From NCBI RefSeq assembly GCF_030010415.1, contig NZ_JASCSA010000004.1: a stretch of DNA of 64,000 nt; one strand, given 5' to 3'. This document shows, piece after piece, positions 23,319 to 32,648 of this stretch. The DNA is from Cobetia amphilecti. GTDB lineage: Bacteria; Pseudomonadota; Gammaproteobacteria; Pseudomonadales; Halomonadaceae. A program made the translations under genes and the position numbers. Each line of letters begins with the position of its first letter. Position 1 is the stretch's first letter. The notes under the pieces were generated by a model that saw only the letters and a program-made list of their open reading frames with translations, was not told the DNA's origin and ran no database searches.

Positions 23319-25208
23319 TCAGCCCGCCGCTTCCTCGGCAGCATCGGCCAGCGCTTCGAAGACACGCGCCACGGCTTCCGCACCCGGGTCGCTGTTGCCG
23401 ACCAGATGAGCGGAAGGCACGTAGGCGGAGCGTCCGGCACGTGCCTTGGCCATCTCGGCGGTGGCATCCGCACCCTGACGGGCGGCACGCGCCATCGCGG
23501 CCCAGTCGACACGCCCGACACGCCTCTCCTGCTTGCTCTCGACCGGCGAGGCTGACTGATCACCCTGCACCGATGCCTGCAGTGCCTCCAATGCCGGCAG
23601 CAGTGCATCCAGCAGGCTGCGATCGCCGCGTGAGGCGCCACCGTAGTGCTGCATGCGGGCGACGCCGTGACTCAGGGCGTCGTGCCAGCGCTGGCCCAGC
23701 GGTGCCTGACCATTCGCGTCCGACTGCTCCTTCCAGCGGGTGGCGGCGGCGGTGAACAGCGTCGAGAGCAGCACACCACTGGAGCCGCCCATGCCGTGGG
23801 CCAGCTGCTTGCCGATGGTGGTCATCAGCTCACCGGAATCGCCACACGCCAGCTCACAGTCTTCCAGCGCCTCGATCACCGCGCGCGCACCGCTGGCGAA
23901 GGTGCTGCCGGTATCGCCATCACCGCTGATGGCATCGAGACGGTCAAGATCCGCCTCACTGGCGAGCAGGATTTCCAGCGCCGCGCGCAGGCGTTGCTCG
24001 ACCTGCGGATCGCCCGGCAGGCCGGCACGCGATTTCACGCCACGGGCGGCACGCTCCTGGCAGTCGGCCTTGGCCTGGGCACGTCTCGCATCCGAGGCTT
24101 CGTCGCTGGCGGTTCTGACGGCGTCCTGACTCGGCGTGAAGTGCGTCAGTGGCGTCACCGGCTGCACGCCCGGCCAGGCCACCGGCGCGCAGCTGGAGCT
24201 CAGCGCCTCTTCCAGCAGGCTATCCAGCGGCAGCAGCGTCAGCGAGAAACCGTGCATGTCCAGCGAGGTCATCAGCGGTTGCGGGCCGACCACGGCATGG
24301 ATGCCCAGCGCCTGCAGCGACGGATGGGTCAGCGCTTCTTCCAGCAGCAGACTGCGCTCCAGCGCCGAGCAACCGCCCAGATCATTGACCAACAGCAGAT
24401 GCCCGCTGGCCGGCAGGTCGCCGCCGACATCCTTGCGCGAATGACCCTGCACCAGCGCCGTGACCACGGTATCCATGATCGCATGCACGCCGTGGGTGTC
24501 CGAGTCGCTGCCGAGCTCGAGCGCCATGGCGCCCGGCTCGCCGTGAATGCCCAGCCCCAGTTCCGGTGCGCGCTGCTCACGCGGCTTGCCGGGATGGCGG
24601 CCGACATTGAAGGCCACGCCCAGGGTCGAGCAGCTGTCGGCGACGCGCCGTGCGACGGCGGTGATTTCCTTGAGGCCCGCCCCGCGGGCCGCCAGCGCAC
24701 CGGTGACCTTGTGCACCAGCAGCGTGCCGGCCAGCCCGCGCGGCTGCGGGTTGTCGGGCAGCGCCACATCATCGGCGACGATGACCATCTCGACCTTGAA
24801 GCCTTCCTGACGCGCCCGCTCGGCCGCCAGCCCGAAGTTGAGGCGATCGCCGGTGTAGTTCTTGACGATCAGCAAGGCCCCGGCCTCACCGGTCACTTCG
24901 CGGATCGCCGCCAGCACGGCGTCCACCGTCGGCGAGGCGAACAGCTCACCACACACGGCAGCCGTCAGCATGCCCGCGCCGACGAAGCCTGCATGCGCGG
25001 GTTCATGCCCCGAGCCGCCACCGGAAATCAGCGCGACCTGATCACGCGCCCAGTCATCGCGTACCACCAGGCGCATGCCACTGGCGGGGTCTGACAGCCG
25101 CACGCCACTGCCATCCGGGTGGCGCAGTCGTGCGCAGCCTTCCAGCGCCTCGCCGACGACCTGGCGTGGCTGATTGATGAACTGTCGGCCAGACTCGCTG
25201 CTACTCAT
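23319..25208 (-). CDS. ATP-dependent dihydroxyacetone kinase (fused DhaK-DhaL)
   Basis: A 629-residue single-chain kinase for dihydroxyacetone or glyceraldehyde. The DhaK part (residues about 10-345) has Ser-Gly-Gly-Gly-Ser-Gly-His-Glu-Pro at 62-70 and the substrate-binding His222 in Gly-Ile-His-Gly-Glu-Pro-Gly. The DhaL part (about 410-620) has the metal and ATP motif Gly-Asp-Gly-Asp-Thr-Gly-Ser-Thr. A charged linker of about 45 residues joins them. Fusion of both domains is typical of ATP-using kinases rather than the PTS-dependent DhaKLM type. It is not linked to glycerol genes here. Confidence 0.93.
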   Translation of the reverse strand: MSSSESGRQFINQPRQVVGEALEGCARLRHPDGSGVRLSDPASGMRLVVRDDWARDQVALISGGGSGHEPAHAGFVGAGMLTAAVCGELFASPTVDAVLAAIREVTGEAGALLIVKNYTGDRLNFGLAAERARQEGFKVEMVIVADDVALPDNPQPRGLAGTLLVHKVTGALAARGAGLKEITAVARRVADSCSTLGVAFNVGRHPGKPREQRAPELGLGIHGEPGAMALELGSDSDTHGVHAIMDTVVTALVQGHSRKDVGGDLPASGHLLLVNDLGGCSALERSLLLEEALTHPSLQALGIHAVVGPQPLMTSLDMHGFSLTLLPLDSLLEEALSSSCAPVAWPGVQPVTPLTHFTPSQDAVRTASDEASDARRAQAKADCQERAARGVKSRAGLPGDPQVEQRLRAALEILLASEADLDRLDAISGDGDTGSTFASGARAVIEALEDCELACGDSGELMTTIGKQLAHGMGGSSGVLLSTLFTAAATRWKEQSDANGQAPLGQRWHDALSHGVARMQHYGGASRGDRSLLDALLPALEALQASVQGDQSASPVESKQERRVGRVDWAAMARAARQGADATAEMAKARAGRSAYVPSAHLVGNSDPGAEAVARVFEALADAAEEAAG

Positions 25209-25522
25209 CCTTCTCTCCTTGAGGACACTCGCCCTGCTGATAAAGGCGGCACTTGAGGCCGCCGTTCATGCCTGTCTCGTGCCACGACGCTTCCATGACG
25301 CTCGGGGGCCTCGACTCATCCTGCCTTGCCGTTCCCCCCAGCGTCGTTCGCGACTTTGCCGGATGCAATAGTCATATCAGAAAATGATGGCATTCGCGCT
25401 GCAGCGTTGTGCCACGCCCGTCAGTCGAGCGGCCTGAAAGACAAAAGCCCCCCGACGCCTGCGCGTGCGGGGGGCTTGGAATGTCGGCAGCCAGCGGGAA
25501 GCGGGCTTGCTTGTCATGCGAG
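25209..25522. other. Intergenic region between the PAS-GGDEF and DhaK genes
   Basis: About 310 bp with no supported gene. It holds the DhaK promoter and, at its lower end, the terminator of the GGDEF gene. Confidence 0.6.
25445..25477 (-). terminator. Terminator of the PAS-GGDEF gene
   Basis: AAGCCCCCC (25445-25453) pairs with GGGGGGCTT (25469-25477); on the minus strand the stem ends in a TTTT run. Confidence 0.8.
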
Positions 25523-26809
25523 TCACCTTTCCTCCTTGGCCCTGGCCTCGGCAGACTCGGAATCAGCAGACACGCTATCGCCACGCTCGGTATCGGCAGG
25601 CTTGGTATCGACAGGATCGGTATCGGCAGAATCTGCCTGCTGTGATACCGGCGCGGGTCCCGAGTGCAACCAGGAAGGCAGGCGACTGGCGGGGACTTCC
25701 AGATTCGAGGCCTGGAAATCGCAGGCCTGGTATGCGCTGGCAGAGCACTCCACCGGCGTGTGCACCCTGAAATCGTGCTTGCCGTGGTGCTTGACCCGGT
25801 ACATCGCCTGATCGGCCCGTTCAAGCGCCAGCCCGAAGCGATTGTCGGCATCGCACCCGAAGCAGATGCCGATGCTCAGACCGATACGGCCGAGGCCACC
25901 GCTGATCTCGAGGGGATGCGCGAAGCGCTCCAGCCAGCGACGGGCGACATGTTCGACACGCGGCAGTGACATGCGGGGCAGCTGAAAGAGGAATTCGTCG
26001 CCGCCGAAACGCGCCGAGAGATGATGGTGGATGCCCAGCCGGTGCAGCTCATCGTTCAGACCATGCGCGACCAGCACCAGCACTTCGTCGCCGGCACGAT
26101 GGCCGAACTGGTCGTTGACCTGCTTGAAGCCGTCGAGGTCGATGAAGATCAAGGCACTGTCGTCGGCCAGCGGTCGCTGATGCCAGCTGTTGATGGCCTG
26201 ACGATTGGCAAGCCCCGTCAGCGCATCGGTGCTGGCCAGCGCATTGAGGCGCGATTCGTAGTCCTTCTCATGACTGATGTCGGTATGCGTGCCCAGCAGG
26301 CGCAGGGCATTGCCGTGCTCATCGCGTTCGACCACCCGCCCGCGATCGGCGACCCAGGTGATGCTGCCGTCGCGGGCCAGCATGCGATGCACGACCTGAT
26401 AGACCTCGGTGCGCCCCTCAAGGTGATCATTGAGATTGGCGAGCACTTCGTCGCGGTCTTCCGGGTGCAGGTGCTCACGCCAGACATCGAAATGGGCGTT
26501 CAGCTCGCCGGGCTGATAGCCCAGCATGCGCCCCCAGCGATAGTTGAAGATGGTGAGCTTGCCGCTGGGCACTTCGAGTTGCCAGAGGCGCAGGCCGGTA
26601 CCGTCGAGCGTCGTCGACAGTTTCTCTTCCAGCCCCGCTAGTCGGCGTTCAAGGCGAGCCTTGTCGCGTTCCATCTGCTGGAGTGCTTGTTCCAGTGATT
26701 GTTCACGCAGACTCTTGCGTGCCATGCCAGGCCCCCGGTCGACTCCTTGTCCTGCATCCTGTTTATCCATCGGCACCACGGCGGACTCCCCACTCGCTTG
26801 CCGATGCAT
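25523..26809 (-). CDS. PAS-GGDEF diguanylate cyclase
   Basis: Up to 428 residues. A coiled-coil-like lead (about 35-65, Glu-Gln-Ala-Leu-Gln-Gln-Met-Glu-Arg-Asp) is followed by a PAS domain with PAC motif (about 70-185) and a GGDEF domain (about 190-345) with an intact Arg-Phe-Gly-Gly-Asp-Glu-Phe near 265-271. It should make cyclic di-GMP. No membrane segment is seen, so it is cytoplasmic. The C-terminal 80 residues are low-complexity, with pentapeptides such as Asp-Thr-Lys-Pro-Ala from 15-bp repeats. The start is uncertain; ATGs at 26770 and 26725 are alternatives. Confidence 0.9.
   Translation of the reverse strand: MHRQASGESAVVPMDKQDAGQGVDRGPGMARKSLREQSLEQALQQMERDKARLERRLAGLEEKLSTTLDGTGLRLWQLEVPSGKLTIFNYRWGRMLGYQPGELNAHFDVWREHLHPEDRDEVLANLNDHLEGRTEVYQVVHRMLARDGSITWVADRGRVVERDEHGNALRLLGTHTDISHEKDYESRLNALASTDALTGLANRQAINSWHQRPLADDSALIFIDLDGFKQVNDQFGHRAGDEVLVLVAHGLNDELHRLGIHHHLSARFGGDEFLFQLPRMSLPRVEHVARRWLERFAHPLEISGGLGRIGLSIGICFGCDADNRFGLALERADQAMYRVKHHGKHDFRVHTPVECSASAYQACDFQASNLEVPASRLPSWLHSGPAPVSQQADSADTDPVDTKPADTERGDSVSADSESAEARAKEER
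25573..25632 (-). repeat. Four 15-bp in-frame tandem repeats at the GGDEF gene 3' end
   Basis: Units 25573-25587, 25588-25602, 25603-25617 and 25618-25632 follow CGGTATCGGCAGGxT on the plus strand. On the minus strand they encode the Asp-Thr-x-Pro-Ala/Val type tail. Confidence 0.9.
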
Positions 26810-27182
26810 CGCTCACGGTCTTCTGTTCTGTCTTGTTGTTATGCCATGCCGCTCTGTCTTGACGTTCAGTCTTGACGCTCTGGCTTGCGGTGCTTTTCCG
26901 CCTGTCGTGCCTGGCGTCCTTGGCGCTTCGCTGCCCAGCCCGGTGACTGGGCGGCTGTCACCCGCGCGAGGTAAATAAGCACTAACTGTAGCTTAGATAC
27001 CTAAAACAGAACCTATCGATATAACGTCCAGATGTGACAGCCCGAATGCCGAAAGAATCCCGACGAAAGTCTCAATCACATCAATAGCGCAAAAATGCGC
27101 AAGCCATATGATGTTTGCGCATCGCGCCCGGGCATCAGTTCATCAGGGCGTCAGGTCATCAGAGCGCAAAAGCATCAGCGCG
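26810..27182. other. Intergenic region, AT-rich in its middle
   Basis: About 370 bp. The part nearest the GGDEF gene has repeated TCTTG(AC) words. 26970-27110 is AT-richer than the surroundings and may hold the GGDEF promoter. 27127-27185 contains short repeats of CATCAG and GCGTCAG downstream of the glutathione transferase gene. No gene was found. Confidence 0.5.
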
Positions 27183-27887
27183 TCAGAGCGCCAGCTCGCC
27201 ACCCTTGGCCACGGCACGCTGAAAGGCCTCGCGCTGACGGATGCGGGCCAGCCATTCCTGGATATTCGGGTGATTCTTGAGCCCCTGGCGCGCATCGAGC
27301 GCCTGGATCGGGAAGCTCATCTGGATATCGGCACCGGTCAGCGAGTCCCCGGCAAGCCACTGGCGATGCTCGAGACAGGTATCCATGTAGGCGAGATGCG
27401 CCTTGATCTCCGGACTGATGAAGCTGTCGTTCACCCCCTTGGCCAGCTTGCGCGCGATCGGGCGCACCAGCCACGGCACCGGCGGCTTGTCGAGACGCGA
27501 GAACACCAGTCTGAGCATCAGCGGCAACATCGCCGAGCCTTCGGCGAAGTGCAGCCAGAAGCGGTAGTCACGCTCGGCCTGGCTGCCGGCGGGCGGGCGC
27601 AGATGGGCAGTGCTGCCGCTGCCCTGGCCGGCGTACAGATCGATCAGGTATTCGATGATCGCACCGGACTCGGCGACCACCACCGGCTCGGCATTCTCTC
27701 CCGCCAGCGTGGTGTCGGTGATGATCGGCGCCTTGCCCAGCGGGTGAATCTCCTTCAGCGCCTTGGGCGCACGCATGCTGTTGCTGTCGCGGGCATAGAT
27801 CTGCAGGCGATATTCAAGATTCAACTCTTCCAGCAGCCACAGGATGCGCTGCGAGCGCGAGTTTTCCAGATGGTGAACCGTGATCAT
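27183..27887 (-). CDS. Glutathione S-transferase family protein
   Basis: A 234-residue cytoplasmic protein with an N-terminal thioredoxin-like domain (residues 1-85) and an all-helical C-terminal domain (about 100-225). The early motif His-His-Leu-Glu-Asn-Ser-Arg-Ser-Gln-Arg-Ile-Leu-Trp-Leu-Leu-Glu-Glu-Leu and the cis-Pro region Leu-Gly-Lys-Ala-Pro-Ile, then Glu-Ser-Gly-Ala-Ile, are typical of bacterial GSTs. The likely glutathione-activating residue is Ser10 or Ser12. Probable role in detoxification; substrate unknown. Confidence 0.92.
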   Translation of the reverse strand: MITVHHLENSRSQRILWLLEELNLEYRLQIYARDSNSMRAPKALKEIHPLGKAPIITDTTLAGENAEPVVVAESGAIIEYLIDLYAGQGSGSTAHLRPPAGSQAERDYRFWLHFAEGSAMLPLMLRLVFSRLDKPPVPWLVRPIARKLAKGVNDSFISPEIKAHLAYMDTCLEHRQWLAGDSLTGADIQMSFPIQALDARQGLKNHPNIQEWLARIRQREAFQRAVAKGGELAL

Positions 27888-27940
27888 GGGCGTGCTCCTG
27901 AAGGTGGGGGCAAGTGCGCAGCGGTCAGCTCCGGGGGCGA

Positions 27941-28228
27941 TCAGCGTTCGAAGATGCTGTCACCCAGGTCATCGATGGTGCGCTTCGCCTTGAGCAGGGT
28001 CAGCTCCACGGCGCCCTCTTCGCCCGGCACGGTGTCGGAGCGCTCGAAACGGTGCTCCAGCATCTCGCCGCCTTCCACCGGCTTGCGGATCACGCCCGAC
28101 ACCCGGTATTGACCATCGTGCTTCTGCGGCATCGCCACGATCAGATAGCCCTTGTATTCGGTGGCTTCCGGTTCCTTGACCGGCGCAGGCTCGCCTGCGG
28201 CAAACAGTTTCTTCAGCATACCCAGCAT
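27941..28228 (-). CDS. HlyU-family protein
   Basis: A 95-residue small basic protein. The segment Tyr-Lys-Gly-Tyr-Leu-Ile-Val-Ala-Met-Pro-Gln, followed by Gly-Gln-Tyr-Arg-Val-Ser-Gly-Val-Ile, is the HlyU core seen in marine gammaproteobacteria. Despite the name, this family differs from the ArsR-type HlyU of Vibrio and its function is not settled. The ATG at 28228 has GGAAG upstream; a second ATG three codons later is equally possible. It lies about 50 bp upstream of the glutathione transferase gene and may be co-transcribed. Confidence 0.85.
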   Translation of the reverse strand: MLGMLKKLFAAGEPAPVKEPEATEYKGYLIVAMPQKHDGQYRVSGVIRKPVEGGEMLEHRFERSDTVPGEEGAVELTLLKAKRTIDDLGDSIFER

Positions 28229-28460
28229 GAGACATCTTCCTTGGCCGGCCGCCATGACGGTCGCCGGCTATCTACGTGCAGAAATGACAATGAAAAGGGG
28301 CTTCTGTCAGCATCGCATGCACCCACGGGGGAGAAAAGCGCTCAGCAACGCCCCTGAGCGCCATGCGTGCCCTGGATGAGCAGCACCTCATCAGACGCAA
28401 GCGCGCCCGGCTCTGGTAGCCGACAGCGCGACTGACTCTGGCCGCCTAAAGCGCGATACG

Positions 28461-28544
28461 ACAGCCGGATAACGTGGCACTGACAGCCGGATAGCACGAC
28501 GCCGACCCCTATGGCAGCGAATGGCTGCAGCAGGGGCCGGCGTC
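28461..28544 (-). terminator. Repeat and hairpin downstream of argG
   Basis: Two near copies of GACAGCCGGATA (about 28460-28471 and 28482-28493), then a long stem GACGCCGACCCCT / AGGGGCCGGCGTC (28498-28544, one bulge) with an inner TGGCAGC/GCTGCAG-like fold. It is a plausible argG terminator although no T-tract follows. Confidence 0.5.
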
Positions 28545-28578
28545 ATGGTGTTCCGAGATCAGGCTATCGGATCAGAGA

Positions 28579-29799
28579 TTACTCGATGCCACGTCCCTTG
28601 CTGGCCGCGATACGCAGGCGCAGGGAGTTCAGCTTGATGAAGCCGGCAGCATCTTTCTGGTCGTAGGCACCCGCATCGTCTTCGAAGGTCGCGATGGACG
28701 CATCGAACAGCGAGTCTTCGGACTGACGGCCGACGACGATCACGTTGCCCTTGTAGAGCTTGAGACGCACGACGCCGTTGACGACCTTCTGGGACTCATC
28801 GATGGCCGCCTGCAGCATGCGACGCTCCGGGCTCCACCAGTAGCCGTTGTACACCAGCTCGGCGTACTTGGGCATCATCTCGTCCTTCAGGTGGGCCGCT
28901 TCGCGGTCCAGAGTGATGGATTCGATGGCACGGTGAGCACGCATCATGATGGTGCCGCCCGGTGTTTCGTAGCAGCCACGCGACTTCATGCCGACGTAAC
29001 GGTTCTCGACGATGTCGAGACGGCCGATGCCGTTGGCGCCGCCGACCTTGTTCAGGTACTCGAGCACTTCGTGAGCGGCCATTTCCTTGCCGTCGATGGC
29101 AGTGATGTCGCCCTTGGTGTAGGTCAGATCGATGTAGGTCGCGTCATTCGGCGCCTGCTCCGGGCTGACGCTCCAGCGCCACATCTCTTCTTCGCACTCG
29201 GTCCACGGGTCTTCCAGCACGCCACCTTCATAGGAGATGTGCAGAAGGTTCGCGTCCATGGAGTACGGAGACTTCTTCTTGTTCTTGGCGTAGTCGACTT
29301 CGATACCGTGCTGCTCGCAGTATTCCATCAACTTCTCGCGGGAGTTCAGGTCCCACTCACGCCACGGCGCGATGACCTGGATGCCCGGCTTCAGCGCGTA
29401 GGCGCCCAGCTCGAAACGCACCTGGTCGTTGCCCTTGCCGGTCGCACCGTGAGAGATGGCGTCGGCGCCGGTCTCGTTGGCGATCTCGACCAGACGACGC
29501 GCGATCAGCGGACGTGCGATGGAGGTGCCCAGCAGGTACTCGCCTTCATAGATGGCGTTGGCACGGAACATCGGGAAGACGTAGTCGCGGACGAAGGTCT
29601 CGCGCAGGTCTTCGATGTAGATCTCCTTCACGCCGAGGGCTTCCGCCTTGGCACGCGCCGGCTCGACTTCCTCGCCCTGACCGAGGTCAGCTGTGAAAGT
29701 CACGACTTCACAGTTGTAGGTTTCCTGCAGCCACTTGACGATGACTGAAGTGTCCAGGCCGCCGGAGTAGGCGAGAACGACCTTTTGCACGTCGGACAT
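28579..29799 (-). CDS. argG: Argininosuccinate synthase
   Basis: A 406-residue cytoplasmic enzyme that joins citrulline and aspartate using ATP in arginine synthesis. The PP-loop Ala-Tyr-Ser-Gly-Gly-Leu-Asp-Thr-Ser is at residues 10-18. His-Gly-Ala-Thr-Gly-Lys-Gly-Asn-Asp-Gln-Val-Arg-Phe-Glu is also intact. AGGAGT precedes the ATG at 29799. argF lies 1.8 kb away on the other strand, so arginine genes are near but not in one operon. Confidence 0.97.
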   Translation of the reverse strand: MSDVQKVVLAYSGGLDTSVIVKWLQETYNCEVVTFTADLGQGEEVEPARAKAEALGVKEIYIEDLRETFVRDYVFPMFRANAIYEGEYLLGTSIARPLIARRLVEIANETGADAISHGATGKGNDQVRFELGAYALKPGIQVIAPWREWDLNSREKLMEYCEQHGIEVDYAKNKKKSPYSMDANLLHISYEGGVLEDPWTECEEEMWRWSVSPEQAPNDATYIDLTYTKGDITAIDGKEMAAHEVLEYLNKVGGANGIGRLDIVENRYVGMKSRGCYETPGGTIMMRAHRAIESITLDREAAHLKDEMMPKYAELVYNGYWWSPERRMLQAAIDESQKVVNGVVRLKLYKGNVIVVGRQSEDSLFDASIATFEDDAGAYDQKDAAGFIKLNSLRLRIAASKGRGIE

Positions 29800-30111
29800 G
29801 CTTGACTCCTGAGTTGATGCTTGTAGTTCCCGCGTACCACTGATGAACGCCGTGGCCGCAGGTGGGGTTGGATCGCCCGGTCCAGACGAGCGAAGGCCGC
29901 GCAAGCGCAGCCGCTCATCTACCCGAATCACGATGTGACGCCGATTATAGCGAGGCTGGCACCTCACCGATACTGCCAGGAGGGCCAGAGACACCCCGGC
30001 ACGCGGCCAGCGCCGCGACGCGCCCTTTTCGCCCTGCTACAATTGGCCACCTTGAGCGTCGGCAATACGCACGACGCAGCACGAGATGCTATGACGGGAT
30101 TGGAGATCTTG
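29800..30111. promoter_or_regulatory. Divergent promoter region of argG and rnt
   Basis: About 310 bp between divergent genes. No clear ARG box or sigma-70 pair could be assigned by eye. No gene was seen. Confidence 0.5.
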
Positions 30112-30807
30112 ATGACCCAGGCGAGCGAGCGCACGCAGATGGCACAGCGCTTCCGTGGCTTTCTGCCAGTGGTGGTCGACCTCGAGACGGGTGGTTTCAA
30201 TGCCGCCGGTGATGCACTGCTCGAGATCGCTGCCGTCACGCTGACCATGGACGACGATGGCAACATGGTGCCGGATGCGACCTATGCCTTCCACGTGGCC
30301 CCCTTCGAGGGCGCCAACATCGAACAGTCGGCACTGGACTTCACCGGTATCGATCTCGACAACCCGGTGCGCAAGCAGGTCGCGGTGGCCGAGAATCAGG
30401 CGCTGGGCGAGATCTTCAGCCCGGTGCGCAAGGCCATCAAGGCGCACGGCTGCACGCGTGCGGTGCTGGTCGGCCACAATGCGGCCTTCGATCAGGGCTT
30501 CCTGAACGCGGCGGTCGAGCGTTGCGGTATCAAGCGCAATCCGTTCCACCCGTTCTCGTGCTTCGATACCGCTTCGCTTGCGGGTCTGGTCTATGGCCAG
30601 ACGGTACTGGCCCGCGCCTGCCGCGCCGCCGGCATCGAGTTCGACAACGCCTCCGCCCACTCGGCGCGTTATGACACCGAACGCACCGCGGAGCTGTTCT
30701 GCGCGATGGTCAACCGCTTCAAGGACCTGGGCGGCTGGGACCTGGCGATGAAGGAACAGGGCATGAATGACGAGGTGCCGGCCTCGCTCGACGCGCCCGC
30801 GCCCTGA
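30112..30807 (+). CDS. rnt: Ribonuclease T
   Basis: A 231-residue 3'-5' exoribonuclease of the DEDDh family that trims tRNA and other stable RNA ends. Asp23 and Glu25 stand in Val-Val-Val-Asp-Leu-Glu-Thr-Gly-Gly-Phe. The second Asp lies in Gly-His-Asn-Ala-Ala-Phe-Asp. The His/Asp pair lies in Ala-His-Ser-Ala-Arg-Tyr-Asp-Thr-Glu-Arg-Thr-Ala. The ATG at 30112 has GGAG six bases upstream; an in-frame start at 29935 would add residues not found in the family. grxD follows in the opposite direction, a neighbour pair also common in Pseudomonas relatives. Confidence 0.95.
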   Translation: MTQASERTQMAQRFRGFLPVVVDLETGGFNAAGDALLEIAAVTLTMDDDGNMVPDATYAFHVAPFEGANIEQSALDFTGIDLDNPVRKQVAVAENQALGEIFSPVRKAIKAHGCTRAVLVGHNAAFDQGFLNAAVERCGIKRNPFHPFSCFDTASLAGLVYGQTVLARACRAAGIEFDNASAHSARYDTERTAELFCAMVNRFKDLGGWDLAMKEQGMNDEVPASLDAPAP

Positions 30808-30835
30808 CTGGCAGAGCTTCTGACGGTCAGATATG

Positions 30836-30870
30836 AAAACGCCCCCGCAGCCTGGCTGCGGGGGCGTTTT
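30836..30870. terminator. Bidirectional terminator between rnt and grxD
   Basis: A 16-bp perfect stem (AAAACGCCCCCGCAGC / GCTGCGGGGGCGTTTT) with a 3-base loop and a T6 tail. Confidence 0.93.
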
Positions 30871-30935
30871 TTCTGCTCGGCACTGCTCGGGTCAGAGCGA
30901 GCCCGATCAGAGCGACTCCTATCAGAAGATGCCGA

Positions 30936-31268
30936 TCACTCGGCAGACGCTTCCTGAGCGGCCTGCTTGATCAGCGGCTCCAGTTCGCCGCTCTGGTACA
31001 TCTCGACTACGATGTCGCAACCGCCGACCAGCTCGCCGTTGACCCACAGCTGCGGGAAGGTCGGCCAGTTGGCGTATTTCGGCAGCTCGGCGCGGATGTC
31101 CGGGTTGTCGAGAATGTTGACGAAGGCGAAACGCTCGCCGCAGGACATGACGGCCTGCACGGTCTGCGCAGAGAAACCACACTGCGGCAGCTGCGGGGTG
31201 CCCTTCATGTACAGGAGGATCGGGTTCTCGCCAATCTGCTTTTCGATCGATTCGATGGTAGTGCTCAT
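30936..31268 (-). CDS. grxD: Monothiol glutaredoxin (Grx4 type)
   Basis: A 110-residue glutaredoxin that carries iron-sulfur clusters. The active site is Cys30-Gly-Phe-Ser. The following Trp-Pro-Thr-Phe-Pro-Gln-Leu and Gly-Gly-Cys-Asp-Ile segments are the glutathione-binding loops. GAGGA precedes the ATG at 31268. It converges with rnt on a shared terminator. Confidence 0.96.
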   Translation of the reverse strand: MSTTIESIEKQIGENPILLYMKGTPQLPQCGFSAQTVQAVMSCGERFAFVNILDNPDIRAELPKYANWPTFPQLWVNGELVGGCDIVVEMYQSGELEPLIKQAAQEASAE

Positions 31269-31584
31269 GTGCAATCCTCGGACGGTGGGCGCAAGGCCCG
31301 TGAGTGTCATTCCCTCATTCTACTGGGGGTAAGCCATGAATTCAGCCCCCGATAGTGCCCGAGTTGTGGATTGCTGTCTGCAGCAGCGCGCATCGGCCCT
31401 GCAGCGCGCGTCATGGCCGCCCTGATAACGGCGTGAGCGTTGCACGCTCGAGCCGAGCTGGCTAGGATGGCTCTTTTGACAGGCAGCGCCATCCGGGCGC
31501 CGTGATCGTCGGCGACTTCCTTCCCTCCGACGCATGGCGCCCTTTTCGATGGTGCTGCCCGAGACCCTGACAGGAGCCCGCTCG
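31269..31584. promoter_or_regulatory. Divergent region between grxD and argF
   Basis: About 315 bp with the promoters of both genes. No gene and no clear operator were seen. A start for ArgF at 31534 is open but lacks a ribosome site. Confidence 0.5.
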
Positions 31585-32502
31585 ATGGCCACCCGGCACT
31601 TTCTGACCCTGCTTGACCTTTCTCCGGAAGAACTCGACTACCTCATCCAGCGCGCCATCACCATCAAGGATGGGCTGAAGAAGGAAGGTCCGGTCTATAC
31701 GCCGTTCGCCAACCGCACCCTGGCGATGATCTTCGAGAAGTCCTCCACGCGTACCCGCGTGTCCTTCGAGACGGCCATGGCGCAATTCGGTGGCCATGCA
31801 CTGTTCCTGTCGCCGCGCGACACCCAGCTGGGCCGTGGCGAGCCGATCGGCGACACCGCACGCGTGCTGTCCGAGATGGTCGATGGCGTGATGATCCGCA
31901 CCTTCGCCCACTCCGACATCGAAGCCTTCGCCGACGCCTCCAGCGTGCCGGTCATCAATGCGCTGACCGACGACTATCATCCGTGCCAGCTGCTGGCCGA
32001 CGTGATGACCTGGACCGAATGCCGTGGCTCCGTGAAGGGCAAGACAGCGGTCTGGATCGGCGATGGCAACAACATGTGCCATTCCTGGATCAACGCCGCG
32101 CGTCAGTTCGATTTCAATCTGCGCATCTGCTGCCCCGAAGGCTACGAGCCGGACAGCGAGATCGTCGCGGCAGCTGGCCAGCGCGTCAGCATCCATCGTG
32201 ACCCGCAGCAAGCCGTGCAGGGCGCGGACCTGGTGACCACCGATGTCTGGGCCTCCATGGGCCAGGAAGAAGAGCAACTCAAGCGTGAAGCCGACTTCGC
32301 CGGTTTCCAGGTCGATGAAGCCATGCTCGACAAGGCCGCCGACGATGTCATCTTCCTGCACTGCCTGCCGGCACACCGCGGCGAAGAGATCAGCATGGGT
32401 CTGCTGGATGACCCGCGCGCCGTCGTCTGGCAGGAAGCGGGCAATCGCCTGCACGCCCAGAAGGCACTGCTCGAGTTCCTGATGCTGGGTCGCCAGGACT
32501 GA
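31585..32502 (+). CDS. argF: Ornithine carbamoyltransferase
   Basis: A 305-residue enzyme making citrulline from ornithine and carbamoyl phosphate. The carbamoyl-phosphate motif Ser-Thr-Arg-Thr-Arg is at residues 54-58 and the ornithine motif His-Cys-Leu-Pro at 259-262. An AGGAG site lies eight bases before the ATG. Its product is the substrate of ArgG encoded nearby. Confidence 0.97.
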   Translation: MATRHFLTLLDLSPEELDYLIQRAITIKDGLKKEGPVYTPFANRTLAMIFEKSSTRTRVSFETAMAQFGGHALFLSPRDTQLGRGEPIGDTARVLSEMVDGVMIRTFAHSDIEAFADASSVPVINALTDDYHPCQLLADVMTWTECRGSVKGKTAVWIGDGNNMCHSWINAARQFDFNLRICCPEGYEPDSEIVAAAGQRVSIHRDPQQAVQGADLVTTDVWASMGQEEEQLKREADFAGFQVDEAMLDKAADDVIFLHCLPAHRGEEISMGLLDDPRAVVWQEAGNRLHAQKALLEFLMLGRQD

Positions 32503-32648
32503 GCCTCAAGGCTTAGCCGCCGCTCAGCAAGCCGAAGGGGTGCCCTGCCGCCGCCTGCATCCACGCAGGCGGCGCTCGCGTATGCTCAAGCGAGACGGAC
32601 ACTCCCCTGCTCCGCTGCCTTCATCGCCATCCGGACTGACCTGCCATC

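Noticed and set aside
23646..25094. A 482-residue plus-strand frame over the dihydroxyacetone kinase gene
   Set aside because: Antisense shadow; no ribosome site and no recognisable motifs.
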